A stretch of DNA of 64,000 bases, taken from assembly GCA_013820875.1 (NCBI GenBank), contig JACDHS010000002.1, positions 43,756 through 107,755 on the forward strand. The letters are read 5' to 3'. The notes under the pieces are model-generated. The model saw only the letters and a program-made list of their open reading frames with translations, had not been told where the DNA came from and ran no database searches. Source of the stretch: Verrucomicrobiota bacterium (GTDB taxonomy: Bacteria; Verrucomicrobiota; Verrucomicrobiia; Limisphaerales; JACDHS01). Below are positions 35,166 through 43,610 of this stretch, in pieces. The translations under genes were made by a program, and so were the position numbers. Positions within the stretch are counted from its first letter, which is position 1, and every line of letters starts with the position of its first letter.

Positions 35166-36926
35166 TTATTTCTGAACGACGGTCACACCTCTCGGCGCTT
35201 TGATCGTGGATTTCACTGTGCCATTTTCACGGCGTTCATGCCGGATTTGAATGGGGCCGTTTGGAGTTGGATAAGTGCCTTCCGCCCACTGCAAACGTCC
35301 GAGGTTGGGCACGATGCGGACTTTTTTTAATCCAGGTTCAAGCGGTTGCACCCCGAGCACATGTTGGCTCATCCATGCAGTCGGCCCGGCAGCCCAGCCA
35401 TGGCAAAGGCTGTGACGAAACCCGATGTAGCAATGTGCCCCGTAGTCGCCGTGTATGTCTTTTTTGCCTGCTGGTACAAGTTCATCTATACGCGCGGCAT
35501 TGTCCGTCCAGGCGAGGTCGAAATCTTCCCAGAAGGTCGTTGCGCCAAAGTCCAGCATGGCACCCCAATAAGTGCTGATGAAGTCGAGTGCTGTGTCGTA
35601 ATCACCAGATTTCGCCAGCGCCTGCAATACGTAGAAACCGTAGAACGTTGAAATATCTTTTGGCCCATCCTGTTTCAGCACTGCATTGGAAACTTCCTTG
35701 GCATCGCGTGCTCCTGCCAGTGCCAACAAGGCAGCCGGAGATTTGCGTCCACTGGTTTCAGGATTGTGTTTGCGGAGCTTGGCGGCGGTGTCACTGCATA
35801 GTTTGGCCGTTTCCGTATCGCCCAGAATCTTCATCAGGCGTCCGCCGCTTTCCATCGTCCAAAGCATCATTGCCTGCAACCCTTCATGGACGGCGGTTTT
35901 GTTTTCGTAGGTCGGCCAGTCGAGGAATCGCATTCCGTCGAGTTTCTCTTTTCCGTTGTCCTCCACGAACGTCGTGAGATGACGCAGCAGTGCGCGCATG
36001 TAATCCTGTTGGGCTTCCAGATACGCACGGTTGCCATGATGCAGATACCAGTCTTCGTGAATGATCACCCACCACATGGAATAACTGCTGATGCCATTCA
36101 TCCATTCAGTGGACTTGGTGACATTGCGAATCAAATCAAGGCTTTCGGGCACCACTTCGTTGAACCCGAACACAGCGTTGATGGTGCTGACTTCAGGATG
36201 CATGTCACCCAGCCAGACCAGGCGATCGCGCTTCACGCCGTCCCAGAGATATTCCTGCATGTTCAGATGAACCGTGTAGGCGCCAACATCCCAAATGCGA
36301 TTGAGCCGTTCGTCATCACAGCGAAATGTGCCGATATAGGGAACATCGCGAATTTGTAGCACCGCGCGGACATCGCTCAACTGCACCGGCAATTCAGGAT
36401 CAATATTATCAATGCGAACGAAACGAAAACCGCTCGGACCCACCATTTTCTTGCCAAGCCATGGAAGCGTCACCTCCTGGTCGCGCATGGCATGATCGTT
36501 TCCGGCATTTTGAGTTCCGCCAACATCTGACATCGCCTCGGAAACGCTTTCACCAAAACGAACACGCACACGGCGCATTTTGGTCTGATCCGGAGTCATC
36601 GGGGTGATGAGTTCAACGTAACCGGAAATCTGCACTCCGAAATCGATCAGGACTCCAGCCAGTTCGTTGGAAGAACTTTGCAGTATCAACGGCGGAACCG
36701 GCTCCGAAAGGACGGCCTGACCGGCTTTGGGTTGCAGCAGGTTTTCCGCATTCTTCACACCCTTATCGCTTTGCCAGACAATGCGCATCGGCGGAAGAAT
36801 CTTTGTCGAGAGCGGTGAGCTTTGTGCTTTGGCAGCCACCTCGCGCGGCAGTCCGGGTAGCGAGTTCGCCCCCAGGTTTGTGACGGCGCAAAGCAGGCCT
36901 GCGATGAGAAAGGTTTTTGAAAGCAT
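35166..36926 (-). CDS. GH78-like alpha-L-rhamnosidase, shorter paralogue
   Basis: 586 aa with a signal peptide ('TFLIAGLLCAVTNLGANS'). It keeps a concanavalin-like domain ('GVLIDFGVQISGYVELITPM') and the six-hairpin catalytic domain. The active-site loops appear as 'EYLWDGVKRDRLVWLGDMHP' and 'GATTFWEDFDLAW'. It lacks the large N-terminal domains of the 966-aa neighbour. It probably attacks a different rhamnoside linkage than its partner. Same operon, 46 bp from the longer rhamnosidase. Confidence 0.85.
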   Translation of the reverse strand: MLSKTFLIAGLLCAVTNLGANSLPGLPREVAAKAQSSPLSTKILPPMRIVWQSDKGVKNAENLLQPKAGQAVLSEPVPPLILQSSSNELAGVLIDFGVQISGYVELITPMTPDQTKMRRVRVRFGESVSEAMSDVGGTQNAGNDHAMRDQEVTLPWLGKKMVGPSGFRFVRIDNIDPELPVQLSDVRAVLQIRDVPYIGTFRCDDERLNRIWDVGAYTVHLNMQEYLWDGVKRDRLVWLGDMHPEVSTINAVFGFNEVVPESLDLIRNVTKSTEWMNGISSYSMWWVIIHEDWYLHHGNRAYLEAQQDYMRALLRHLTTFVEDNGKEKLDGMRFLDWPTYENKTAVHEGLQAMMLWTMESGGRLMKILGDTETAKLCSDTAAKLRKHNPETSGRKSPAALLALAGARDAKEVSNAVLKQDGPKDISTFYGFYVLQALAKSGDYDTALDFISTYWGAMLDFGATTFWEDFDLAWTDNAARIDELVPAGKKDIHGDYGAHCYIGFRHSLCHGWAAGPTAWMSQHVLGVQPLEPGLKKVRIVPNLGRLQWAEGTYPTPNGPIQIRHERRENGTVKSTIKAPRGVTVVQK

Positions 36927-36965
36927 GTTCGTAATCTTCAGATTGAGCGTTGCGCCGGGTATTTA

Positions 36966-37967
36966 TTAAAAATCGAACTGATCGATGTTATCGGCGGTAA
37001 ACACGAAGGGTTTGCCGAGCAGAACGTTATCGCCCTGGATTTCCATTTCGCCCAGACGACCCGCCTGGATCTTTGTGTCGCCAGCCTTTACTTCGCCCCT
37101 GGCCAGTGCGGTGGCGGTTTGCACCGCGAGATAACCGAGATCCATCGTGTTCCACAAAATTACTGAAGGGGTAATGCCTTCTTTGACGTAGCGTTTGTTT
37201 TCGTTTGGCAGACCAAGGCCAACTACTTTGACGGAGTTTTGTTTACCCGCTTGCTTCACAGCTTCAGCAGCGCCCGGGACCGCCGGTGAACAAATGGCCA
37301 GGATCAACTTGAGATTCGGGTGAGCATTCACGAGCGCGGTCGCTTCTGAGAAAGCTTTGTCCTTCATGTCGTCGCAGGGACGGAGCGCCACCTGTTTCGC
37401 ATCCGGAAAACGGGTATCGTTCGCGATCTTAATATGCTTCTGCCATTCGTTCATGTTCGCAGCCGTCAGGGAAGCGGTGATAATGGCGTACTCACCTTGT
37501 CCGCCCATGGCTTTGGCCGCTTCTTCCATCAAAGCGGTACCAATTCCTTCAGGAGTGGCTTGATTAACAAACAAGTCGCGCGCATCGGTGGCAGCATCGG
37601 AATCCCAGGTCACAACCTTGATTCCTTTGGCGCGAGCTTTGCGCAAGGCGCTGGAAATACCCTCCCTGTTTTCCACGGCCACAGCGATCACATCAACGCC
37701 GCGGGTAATCCAGGTTTCGACAATTTCGTTTTGCTTGGCGGGATCGGACTCGGTCGGGCCTTCCCAAAGCAACTTCACGTTAAGTTCCTTGGCAGCTTCC
37801 TCGGCACCTTTACGACACGCAATGAAGTAGGCGTTGCCTTTGCTCTTCGGCATGAGGGCTACGGTGATTTGTTTGCCGCCGCCTTCGTTGCCGCCATCGG
37901 CAGTTTTCTGTCCGCAACCGGTCAGGAGCAGAGTCAATGAGAGGAGTGAAACGAGTAGTTTTGTCAT
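36966..37967 (-). CDS. Rhamnose ABC importer, substrate-binding lipoprotein
   Basis: A lipoprotein signal with lipobox 'LTLLLTGCGQ', then a periplasmic-binding-protein type I fold (LsrB/RhaS-like): 'ITVALMPKSKGNAYFIACRK', 'DVIAVAVENREGISSALRKA', 'LILAICSPAVPGAAEAVKQA'. Rhizobial rhaS, the equivalent, binds L-rhamnose. Immediately followed (6 bp) upstream by the permease genes. Specificity is inferred from the operon. Confidence 0.88.
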   Translation of the reverse strand: MTKLLVSLLSLTLLLTGCGQKTADGGNEGGGKQITVALMPKSKGNAYFIACRKGAEEAAKELNVKLLWEGPTESDPAKQNEIVETWITRGVDVIAVAVENREGISSALRKARAKGIKVVTWDSDAATDARDLFVNQATPEGIGTALMEEAAKAMGGQGEYAIITASLTAANMNEWQKHIKIANDTRFPDAKQVALRPCDDMKDKAFSEATALVNAHPNLKLILAICSPAVPGAAEAVKQAGKQNSVKVVGLGLPNENKRYVKEGITPSVILWNTMDLGYLAVQTATALARGEVKAGDTKIQAGRLGEMEIQGDNVLLGKPFVFTADNIDQFDF

Positions 37968-37973
37968 AAGCTT

Positions 37974-39020
37974 TTACGTTGTGGGAGTGATTTGGGAAAC
38001 TTGTGCGTTTGTTTTAACACGGGCGCGGCGTGAAGAAAACTTTTTCAGCAAAACTTCACCGGCGAGGACTGCCAAAAGTAATCCGCCAGTGAGAATGGAG
38101 CCGAGTTCCGCCGGTTGATCGGAAAGGGTCAAGCCGCGTCGCAGAACTGCCAGAACAGCCAACCCGAGCAGTGTGCCGTGAACTGAACCGATACCACCGA
38201 AAATGGAGGTTCCTCCGAGCACCACCGCAGTGATCGCCAGCAGTTCGTAGCCGGAACCGGCATCTGCTTTGGCCTGGCCATAATGGGCGACATAAACCAA
38301 GGCTGCCAATGCCGCCATAAAGCCGGAAAGGATGTAAACGAACGCGACGCGCCGTTCGACTGGAATACCCGCATACCGCGCTCCTTCTGGAGAAAAGCCA
38401 ATCGCACGAAACGAACGGCCAAAGGTGGTTTGATGAACCAGCAGCCAAACACCAACCGCCACTAGGATGAAAATGGGAAGTTGTGCAGGGATAACGCCGA
38501 ACAAGTAGCCCTGCCCAAGGAACAGGAAAGATTCCGGGAATCCGGTGACATTATCCACTCCGCGCGTGAGGGCTTCTGCGAGTCCGCGGAACAACGAAAA
38601 CGAACCGAGCGTGACGATCAATGGAGGTAATCGAAGTCGCGTAATGAGCACGGCATTTAAACCACCGGCCACCGCTCCGAAGACCAAAGTGCAAATCGCC
38701 GCAAGCCACGGATCCATCCCTGCATCACGCCAGAGTTTTCCAAACACAATTGCGGAAAGTCCGAGCAGCGAACCAACCGAAAGATCAATTCCTCCAGTTA
38801 GAATGACAGGTGTCATCACCAGCGCGAGCAAACCCAGCACTACGCTGAACCGGAGAATTTCGAAGAGATTGTCGCGCGTTGTGAAATTGGTCCCTGTGCT
38901 GTTGAAAATAATGATTTCCACAACGAGCACAACGACCAGCAACGCTTCAAATGAGAAAAAAGCTTTCTTCCACTTGGGCGTGGTTTTGAACGTCGCTGAA
39001 TTGGCAATGGGGTTTGTCAT
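37974..39020 (-). CDS. Rhamnose ABC importer, permease
   Basis: 348 aa, BPD_transp_2 (RbsC/RhaP-type) with about ten membrane segments ('LGLLALVMTPVILTGGIDLS', 'LLAITAVVLGGTSIFGGIGS', and a final hydrophobic pair). The conserved EAA-like loop 'GGTSIFGGIGSVHGTLLGL' contacts the ATPase. It pairs with the 310-aa permease. 3 bp separate the two genes. Confidence 0.88.
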   Translation of the reverse strand: MTNPIANSATFKTTPKWKKAFFSFEALLVVVLVVEIIIFNSTGTNFTTRDNLFEILRFSVVLGLLALVMTPVILTGGIDLSVGSLLGLSAIVFGKLWRDAGMDPWLAAICTLVFGAVAGGLNAVLITRLRLPPLIVTLGSFSLFRGLAEALTRGVDNVTGFPESFLFLGQGYLFGVIPAQLPIFILVAVGVWLLVHQTTFGRSFRAIGFSPEGARYAGIPVERRVAFVYILSGFMAALAALVYVAHYGQAKADAGSGYELLAITAVVLGGTSIFGGIGSVHGTLLGLAVLAVLRRGLTLSDQPAELGSILTGGLLLAVLAGEVLLKKFSSRRARVKTNAQVSQITPTT

Positions 39021-39023
39021 CGC

Positions 39024-39956
39024 TTAAATCTTTCCTTTCCGCGAACGCCAGCCATCCGCAGCTACTGCCAGAAGAATAATGCTGCCTTGAATCGCACGTT
39101 CCCATTGCGGTTCCGCACGTAGAAAAACGAGCGCAGGTGCAATGCAGGCCAGCAACAACACACCCGCTAAAACACCCCAGAGTTTGCCGCGTCCGCCGGA
39201 AATCGCCACACCACCGACCACTGCCGCAGCAATCGCTTGCAACTCCAGTCCGGTGCCGGTCTTGGGATCTACATCCGGAAAACGAATCGCGTTCAGAAGT
39301 GCGGCCAAACCAGTCAAGGCTCCCATCAAAACAAACACGCAAAAAGTCACGAGCCGCGGATTGATGCCAGCCAAACGCGCCGCTTCCGCGTCAGAACCAA
39401 CGGCATAAACAAATCGTCCGCCGGAAACATGTTTCAGCGCGAAAACGAGGATGAGAAAAACCACTCCCGCCACCGCGAGCAAGACGATCTGCCCCGTGCT
39501 TTGACTGAATCCAAACCATTGGAAACTCCCCGGCAGATCACGAACAAATTCCCCTTCACGCCACCAGCGCAACGCTTCCCGCCAGGTGACCATTGTGGCA
39601 AGTGTCACAACGATGGACGGCAACCCGAGACCGGCAACGAACGCGCCGTTAATCGCCCCGAAGAGTGCGCCCGAGAATATGGCCAGCAGCATTACGAGTG
39701 GCATCGGCAAACCGTGCCCGGCAGCCATCCCGGCAAAAATGCTGCAAAGCGCAAACTGGGAACCAATGGAAATATCGATCTGCCGGCACATGATCACGAG
39801 TGCCACCCCGCAAGCAGCAAGCAAAACCGGCGCGGCTGCGGTTAAAATTGTGAGCAGTTGCGTTGGCTTGAAGAAATCCGGCGCAAAGATTGCCAGCACC
39901 AGGAGAAGTAATCCAAGCGCAACGGCTACTGAGATTTCGCGGAAATATTTTTTCAC
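39024..39956 (-). CDS. Rhamnose ABC importer, second permease
   Basis: 310 aa, the same family: 'LAACGVALVIMCRQIDISIG', 'LGLPSIVVTLATMVTWREAL', 'AAAVVGGVAISGGRGKLWGV'. Heterodimer with the neighbouring permease. It overlaps the ATPase stop by 4 bp, consistent with translational coupling. Confidence 0.88.
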   Translation of the reverse strand: MKKYFREISVAVALGLLLLVLAIFAPDFFKPTQLLTILTAAAPVLLAACGVALVIMCRQIDISIGSQFALCSIFAGMAAGHGLPMPLVMLLAIFSGALFGAINGAFVAGLGLPSIVVTLATMVTWREALRWWREGEFVRDLPGSFQWFGFSQSTGQIVLLAVAGVVFLILVFALKHVSGGRFVYAVGSDAEAARLAGINPRLVTFCVFVLMGALTGLAALLNAIRFPDVDPKTGTGLELQAIAAAVVGGVAISGGRGKLWGVLAGVLLLACIAPALVFLRAEPQWERAIQGSIILLAVAADGWRSRKGKI

Positions 39957-41464
39957 GCGGCAATCCCTCCCGCTTCATCCTGGCCCAGTGCCGCCGACAT
40001 CACGCTATGCGCATCGGCTGTCGGTCCGTCGAGAATGCGCGTCAACGTTCCGCCTCGCATCACACCAATTCGATCGCTCATCCCAAGAACCTCCGGCAGA
40101 TCAGAAGAGATCATGATGACCGCCAATCCTTCTGCCGCTAGTTTGCGGATGATCTTATGGATTTCAGATTTCGCGCCGACATCCACGCCCTGAGTCGGTT
40201 CATCCAGGATCAATACCTTGGGGTGCGTTGCCAGCCAGCGGGATAAAGCCACTTTCTGCTGATTGCCACCCGAGAGGGATCCACCCGGAGCTTCGGAGGA
40301 AGGGGTTTTGATTTGCAGATCGCTAATATACTTCTCCGCCAACTCACGTTCTTTACCAAAACGCAGCCAACTCCCCGGAAAAAAGGAAGGATGGATGGCC
40401 ATCGTGATATTACTCGCAATCGGCATTTCCAAAACCACTCCATGCCGTCGCCGATCTTCGGGCACATACGCAATTCCGCTCTCCACGGCTTGGCGAGGTG
40501 AATGAATCTCGATGGAATCACCTTTCAGTAGAATTTTCCCAGAATCAGCGGGAGTAATTCCAAACAGAATCCGCGCCAACTCCGTTCGACCGGCACCGAC
40601 CAAACCTGACAGGCCAAACACTTCCCCGGCACGCACTTCAAAACTGACGCCGCGCACCCCTGAACTGCTGCAGCCCACATTCTCCAATCGCAAAACAGGT
40701 TTGCCCGGCTGACTTTCTGAAGGCGGATAAATGCTGGAGACTTCGCGCCCGACCATCATTCGAATAAGCCCCGGTTCATCAATCTCCTTCGCGGATTTGG
40801 TGCCGACGCTTTCTCCATCGCGCAGAACGGTGACGCGATCGGCGACTTCGAAAATTTCCTCCAGCCGGTGTGAGATGTAGATAATACCCACGCCCTGTTC
40901 ACGAAGATCGCGAACGAGCTTCAGCAATAATTGAACTTCTTTCTGGGTAAGCGAAGCAGTGGGTTCATCCATGATCAGGATGCGAGCGCCAGCTCCGAGG
41001 GAGCGCGCGATTTCGACCAATTGCTGCTCCGGCATCGAAAGGTTTCGCACCTCTGTTTCGGGATCGATGTTTGCTCCAACCCGCTGCAGCAACTCCCGGG
41101 CATGAGCACGACGTTCAGCCCAGCGGACGGGACGGAACGGCGATGGCTTTTCAAGGCCGAGACCGATGTTTTCGGCGACGGTGAGATCAGGAAACAAAGC
41201 TGGCTGCTGGTAAATGGCCGCGATCCCACGAGTTCGAGCCGTTGAAGGAGTGAGCTTGCCGGTCGTTTCGCCATCTACGGCAATGGTGCCACTGTCCGGT
41301 TGATGCGCCCCGGTGATCACTTTGATCAACGTCGATTTCCCTGCACCGTTTTCTCCAAGAAGTGCATGAACTTCACCAGCAGCCAATGAAAACGAAACCC
41401 CTTTCAACGCGCGAACCGCGCCAAAGGATTTTGTCACACCGCTAAGCTGGAGGAGAGGGGGCAT
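39953..41464 (-). CDS. Rhamnose ABC importer, duplicated ATP-binding protein
   Basis: A 503-aa RbsA/RhaT-type protein with two nucleotide-binding domains. NBD1: Walker A 'LLGENGAGKSTLIKVITGAH', Walker B 'RILIMDEPTASLTQKEV'. NBD2: degenerate Walker A 'GLSGLVGAGRTELARILFGI', Walker B 'KVLILDEPTQGVDVGAKSEI'; its signature is 'GGSLSGGNQQKVALSRWLAT'. Powers sugar import with the two permeases. It lies next to the inserted GxxExxY gene, whose downstream repeat starts 7 bp upstream of this gene's start codon. Confidence 0.92.
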   Translation of the reverse strand: MPPLLQLSGVTKSFGAVRALKGVSFSLAAGEVHALLGENGAGKSTLIKVITGAHQPDSGTIAVDGETTGKLTPSTARTRGIAAIYQQPALFPDLTVAENIGLGLEKPSPFRPVRWAERRAHARELLQRVGANIDPETEVRNLSMPEQQLVEIARSLGAGARILIMDEPTASLTQKEVQLLLKLVRDLREQGVGIIYISHRLEEIFEVADRVTVLRDGESVGTKSAKEIDEPGLIRMMVGREVSSIYPPSESQPGKPVLRLENVGCSSSGVRGVSFEVRAGEVFGLSGLVGAGRTELARILFGITPADSGKILLKGDSIEIHSPRQAVESGIAYVPEDRRRHGVVLEMPIASNITMAIHPSFFPGSWLRFGKERELAEKYISDLQIKTPSSEAPGGSLSGGNQQKVALSRWLATHPKVLILDEPTQGVDVGAKSEIHKIIRKLAAEGLAVIMISSDLPEVLGMSDRIGVMRGGTLTRILDGPTADAHSVMSAALGQDEAGGIAA

Positions 41465-41470
41465 TTTTTT

Positions 41471-41625
41471 AACCGCTAATCTGCGCTAATAGTCGCTAAT
41501 CGGGGGAATCGGAAATACATTAACTTCGCCACAAAGCTTCCGTCCAACGTTTGGCAAAACTTGAAACGTTAATCGAGTTATCATTTGTTTTTATCAATGC
41601 TGATTAGCGCAGATTAGCGGTTAAA
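41471..41625. repeat. 155-bp repeat, left copy flanking GxxExxY gene
   Basis: The outer arms 'aaccgctaatctgcgctaat' and its near complement at the right end make the element palindromic. The core contains 'cacaaagcttccgtccaacg' and 'cttgaaacgttaatcgagtt', shared word for word with 42035-42191. The last three codons of the GxxExxY gene (Asn-Arg-stop) lie in it. Confidence 0.9.
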
Positions 41626-42021
41626 AGAGCCAGTAATGAGTTCCGAAAGGATAAAACGTTTCCATTCCAGAGTGTCTTTATGTCCAAAGTTGATGAGATA
41701 GCCGACCGGTTGTTTGGCGATGCGCATGTAATTCAAAAGTTGTGCTTCATGTTCAGGCGCGAGTTGAGAAACGGATTTAAGTTCAACAACGAGAGAACCG
41801 AAAACAAAAAGGTCAGGGATGTAACGCTTCTTGAGTTCCCGTCCTTTATAGAAGCACGCTAACTCCTGCTTGGATTGAAATGGATAACCCCGAAGCTCCA
41901 GTTCAATTTCGAGACATTCTTGATAAATCTCCTCCGCCAATCCGTGACCACTTTCGTTGTAAACATCGAAAGCTGCCCCCATCAATTTATAACCCTCATC
42001 TTTGAAGATTTCCGTTTTCAT
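41614..42021 (-). CDS. GxxExxY protein (PD-(D/E)XK nuclease-like)
   Basis: 135 aa. The namesake motif is 'GHGLAEEIYQECLEIELELR' (G-L-A-E-E-I-Y). The nuclease-like core follows: 'KRYIPDLFVFGSLVVELKSV' (D...E-x-K) and 'EHEAQLLNYMRIAKQPVGYL'. Family members are common in multiple copies in verrucomicrobial and related genomes; their function is not established. This copy sits between 155-bp direct repeats inside the rha operon, between rhaA and the ABC ATPase gene, where it has no metabolic relevance. It reads in the operon direction and could be cotranscribed. C-terminus FNR is encoded by the repeat. Confidence 0.9.
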   Translation of the reverse strand: MKTEIFKDEGYKLMGAAFDVYNESGHGLAEEIYQECLEIELELRGYPFQSKQELACFYKGRELKKRYIPDLFVFGSLVVELKSVSQLAPEHEAQLLNYMRIAKQPVGYLINFGHKDTLEWKRFILSELITGSFNR

Positions 42022-42034
42022 CAGAGTAATTCTT

Positions 42035-42191
42035 TACCGCTAATCTGCGCTAATGAACGCTAATCCCCGGGAATTGGAATACGCATTAACTTCGGCACAA
42101 AGCTTCCGTCCAACGTTTGGCAAAACTTGAAACGTTAATCGAGTTATCATCTGTTTCTATTAGCGTTCATTAGCGCAGATTAGCGGTTAAA
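42035..42191. repeat. 157-bp repeat, right copy flanking GxxExxY gene
   Basis: A near copy of 41471-41625 in direct orientation, also palindromic ('taccgctaatctgcgctaat' at the left; complement at the right end). It overlaps the end of rhaA: the codons for the last Asn-Arg and the TAA of rhaA (42180-42188) lie in the element. Confidence 0.9.
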
Positions 42192-43448
42192 CAAAACTTC
42201 CTTCTCATAACGCCGCACGTCATCGAGCCATGTTTCACCGACTGGCACACCCGACTTCAAACAATGAAAATCCCACACCGCACCGAACGGCATGGTTTTC
42301 AGTTCCTCAAGCATCACCAGGCGCCGGGTATAATCCGCTTCGTTCTCTACACAGCGCAGCGTTTCGATCGGTTCAAGGGAAGCAATGAGCATCGCTTTGA
42401 TCATGTTACGCGTGCCGATCACCCAGGCGGCAATTCGATTGATGCTCGCATCGAAGAAATCCAGTCCGACATGCACCCGGTTAAGATAACCGCCTCGCAC
42501 AATTTCCTGGGCGATCGCCTGCAATTCATCGGTATAAGTCACCACGTGATCGCTGTCCCAACGCACGCCTCGGCTGACATGAAGCAAAATCTCATCGAGC
42601 CAGAGCAACGCCGACGAAATCTTATCGGCGATCGTTTCCGTGGGATGAAAATGACCTGCATCCAGGCAAATCATTTTTCGATTCTTTACTGCGTAACCCA
42701 AATAAAATTCGTGCGAACCTGCAACATAACTTTCCGATCCGATGCCGAACAGTTTTGCTTCGACAGCATCCCGATTGTGAGCGGGATCAATCGCTTCAGC
42801 AAAAATGGCATCGAGTGATTCAGCCAATCGTTCGCGCGGTGCCTTGCGATCCACCGGAGTATCCTTGTAGCCATCCGGCACCCAGACGTTTGTGATGCAC
42901 GGTTTGCCGAGTTCCCTGCCCATCGCAGCGCCGATGCGACGGCATGCAATCCCATGCTCCACCCAGAACTGACGAATTTCCGAACTGCGGTGGGAAAGGG
43001 TAAATCCGTCAGATGCTTTGGGATGTGCAAAGAAAGTGGGATTGAAATCCATCCCGAGTCCATTGGCCTTTGCCCAATCGATCCAGTTGCGAAAGTGCTC
43101 AGGGGCAAGCTCGTTCCGATCCACCCGTTTACCGTTCGTCTCGGCATAGAAGGCGTGCAAGTTCAAACAATGTTTTCCGGGAATGAGCGAAAGCGCCTTT
43201 TCGAGATCACCACGCAACTCGTCCGGAGTCCGTGCCTTGCCGGGATAATTCCCGGTAACGGCAAGTCCACCACCCAGTTCACCGCCCGCGTTTTCAAAAC
43301 CACCCACGTCATCACCCTGCCAACAGTGGAGTGACACAGATAATTCACTCACAATGTTCAGCGCCTTTTGCACGTCAACCCCCAGGGAGGCGTAGCGTTC
43401 CTTCGCTAAAACATAGGACTGCTCGATCTGCTTTTCTCGATTCAACAT
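42180..43448 (-). CDS. rhaA: L-rhamnose isomerase
   Basis: Converts L-rhamnose to L-rhamnulose; a TIM-barrel metalloenzyme. Family phrases: '[20 protein letters not shown]', '[20 protein letters not shown]', '[20 protein letters not shown]', '[20 protein letters not shown]', '[20 protein letters not shown]'. The colinearity with E. coli RhaA is high. Start at 43448 ([16 protein letters not shown]) gives the normal length of about 422 aa; the 18 upstream residues in the ORF track are not conserved. First gene of the rha operon, divergent from the AraC-type regulator. Confidence 0.95.
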   Translation of the reverse strand: MLNREKQIEQSYVLAKERYASLGVDVQKALNIVSELSVSLHCWQGDDVGGFENAGGELGGGLAVTGNYPGKARTPDELRGDLEKALSLIPGKHCLNLHAFYAETNGKRVDRNELAPEHFRNWIDWAKANGLGMDFNPTFFAHPKASDGFTLSHRSSEIRQFWVEHGIACRRIGAAMGRELGKPCITNVWVPDGYKDTPVDRKAPRERLAESLDAIFAEAIDPAHNRDAVEAKLFGIGSESYVAGSHEFYLGYAVKNRKMICLDAGHFHPTETIADKISSALLWLDEILLHVSRGVRWDSDHVVTYTDELQAIAQEIVRGGYLNRVHVGLDFFDASINRIAAWVIGTRNMIKAMLIASLEPIETLRCVENEADYTRRLVMLEELKTMPFGAVWDFHCLKSGVPVGETWLDDVRRYEKEVLFNR

Positions 43449-43499
43449 GAAAGCTCTTTCGGACTTTGGTTCCGGTGGCTCATCCACCACAAAACAAAC

Positions 43500-43522
43500 C
43501 ACCTGGCAAAATTTTCCAGGTG
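43500..43522. promoter_or_regulatory. Candidate operator in rhaA-araC divergent region
   Basis: A 7-bp perfect dyad, CACCTGG-caaaatttt-CCAGGTG, with the inner AAAATTTT also palindromic. It lies 52 bp upstream of the rhaA ATG and about 40 bp upstream of the -35 of the regulator promoter. The centre resembles LacI-family operators (TGGnAAnnnTTnCCA) more than the direct repeats usual for AraC proteins. Confidence 0.5.
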
Positions 43523-43561
43523 CTATTGAGCAATCCTAACAAAGTCGTGCCCTCGCAAACC

Positions 43562-43590
43562 TTGACGATTCTGCCAGAAAGCAGGATAAA
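43562..43590 (+). promoter_or_regulatory. Sigma-70-like promoter for the AraC-type regulator
   Basis: TTGACG (43562-43567), a 17-bp spacer and GATAAA (43585-43590) match 5/6 and 4/6 of the consensus. It ends 20 bp before the ATG at 43611, so the leader would be very short. Confidence 0.5.
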
Positions 43591-43610
43591 ATTGCCAACC
43601 AACATCCCTG

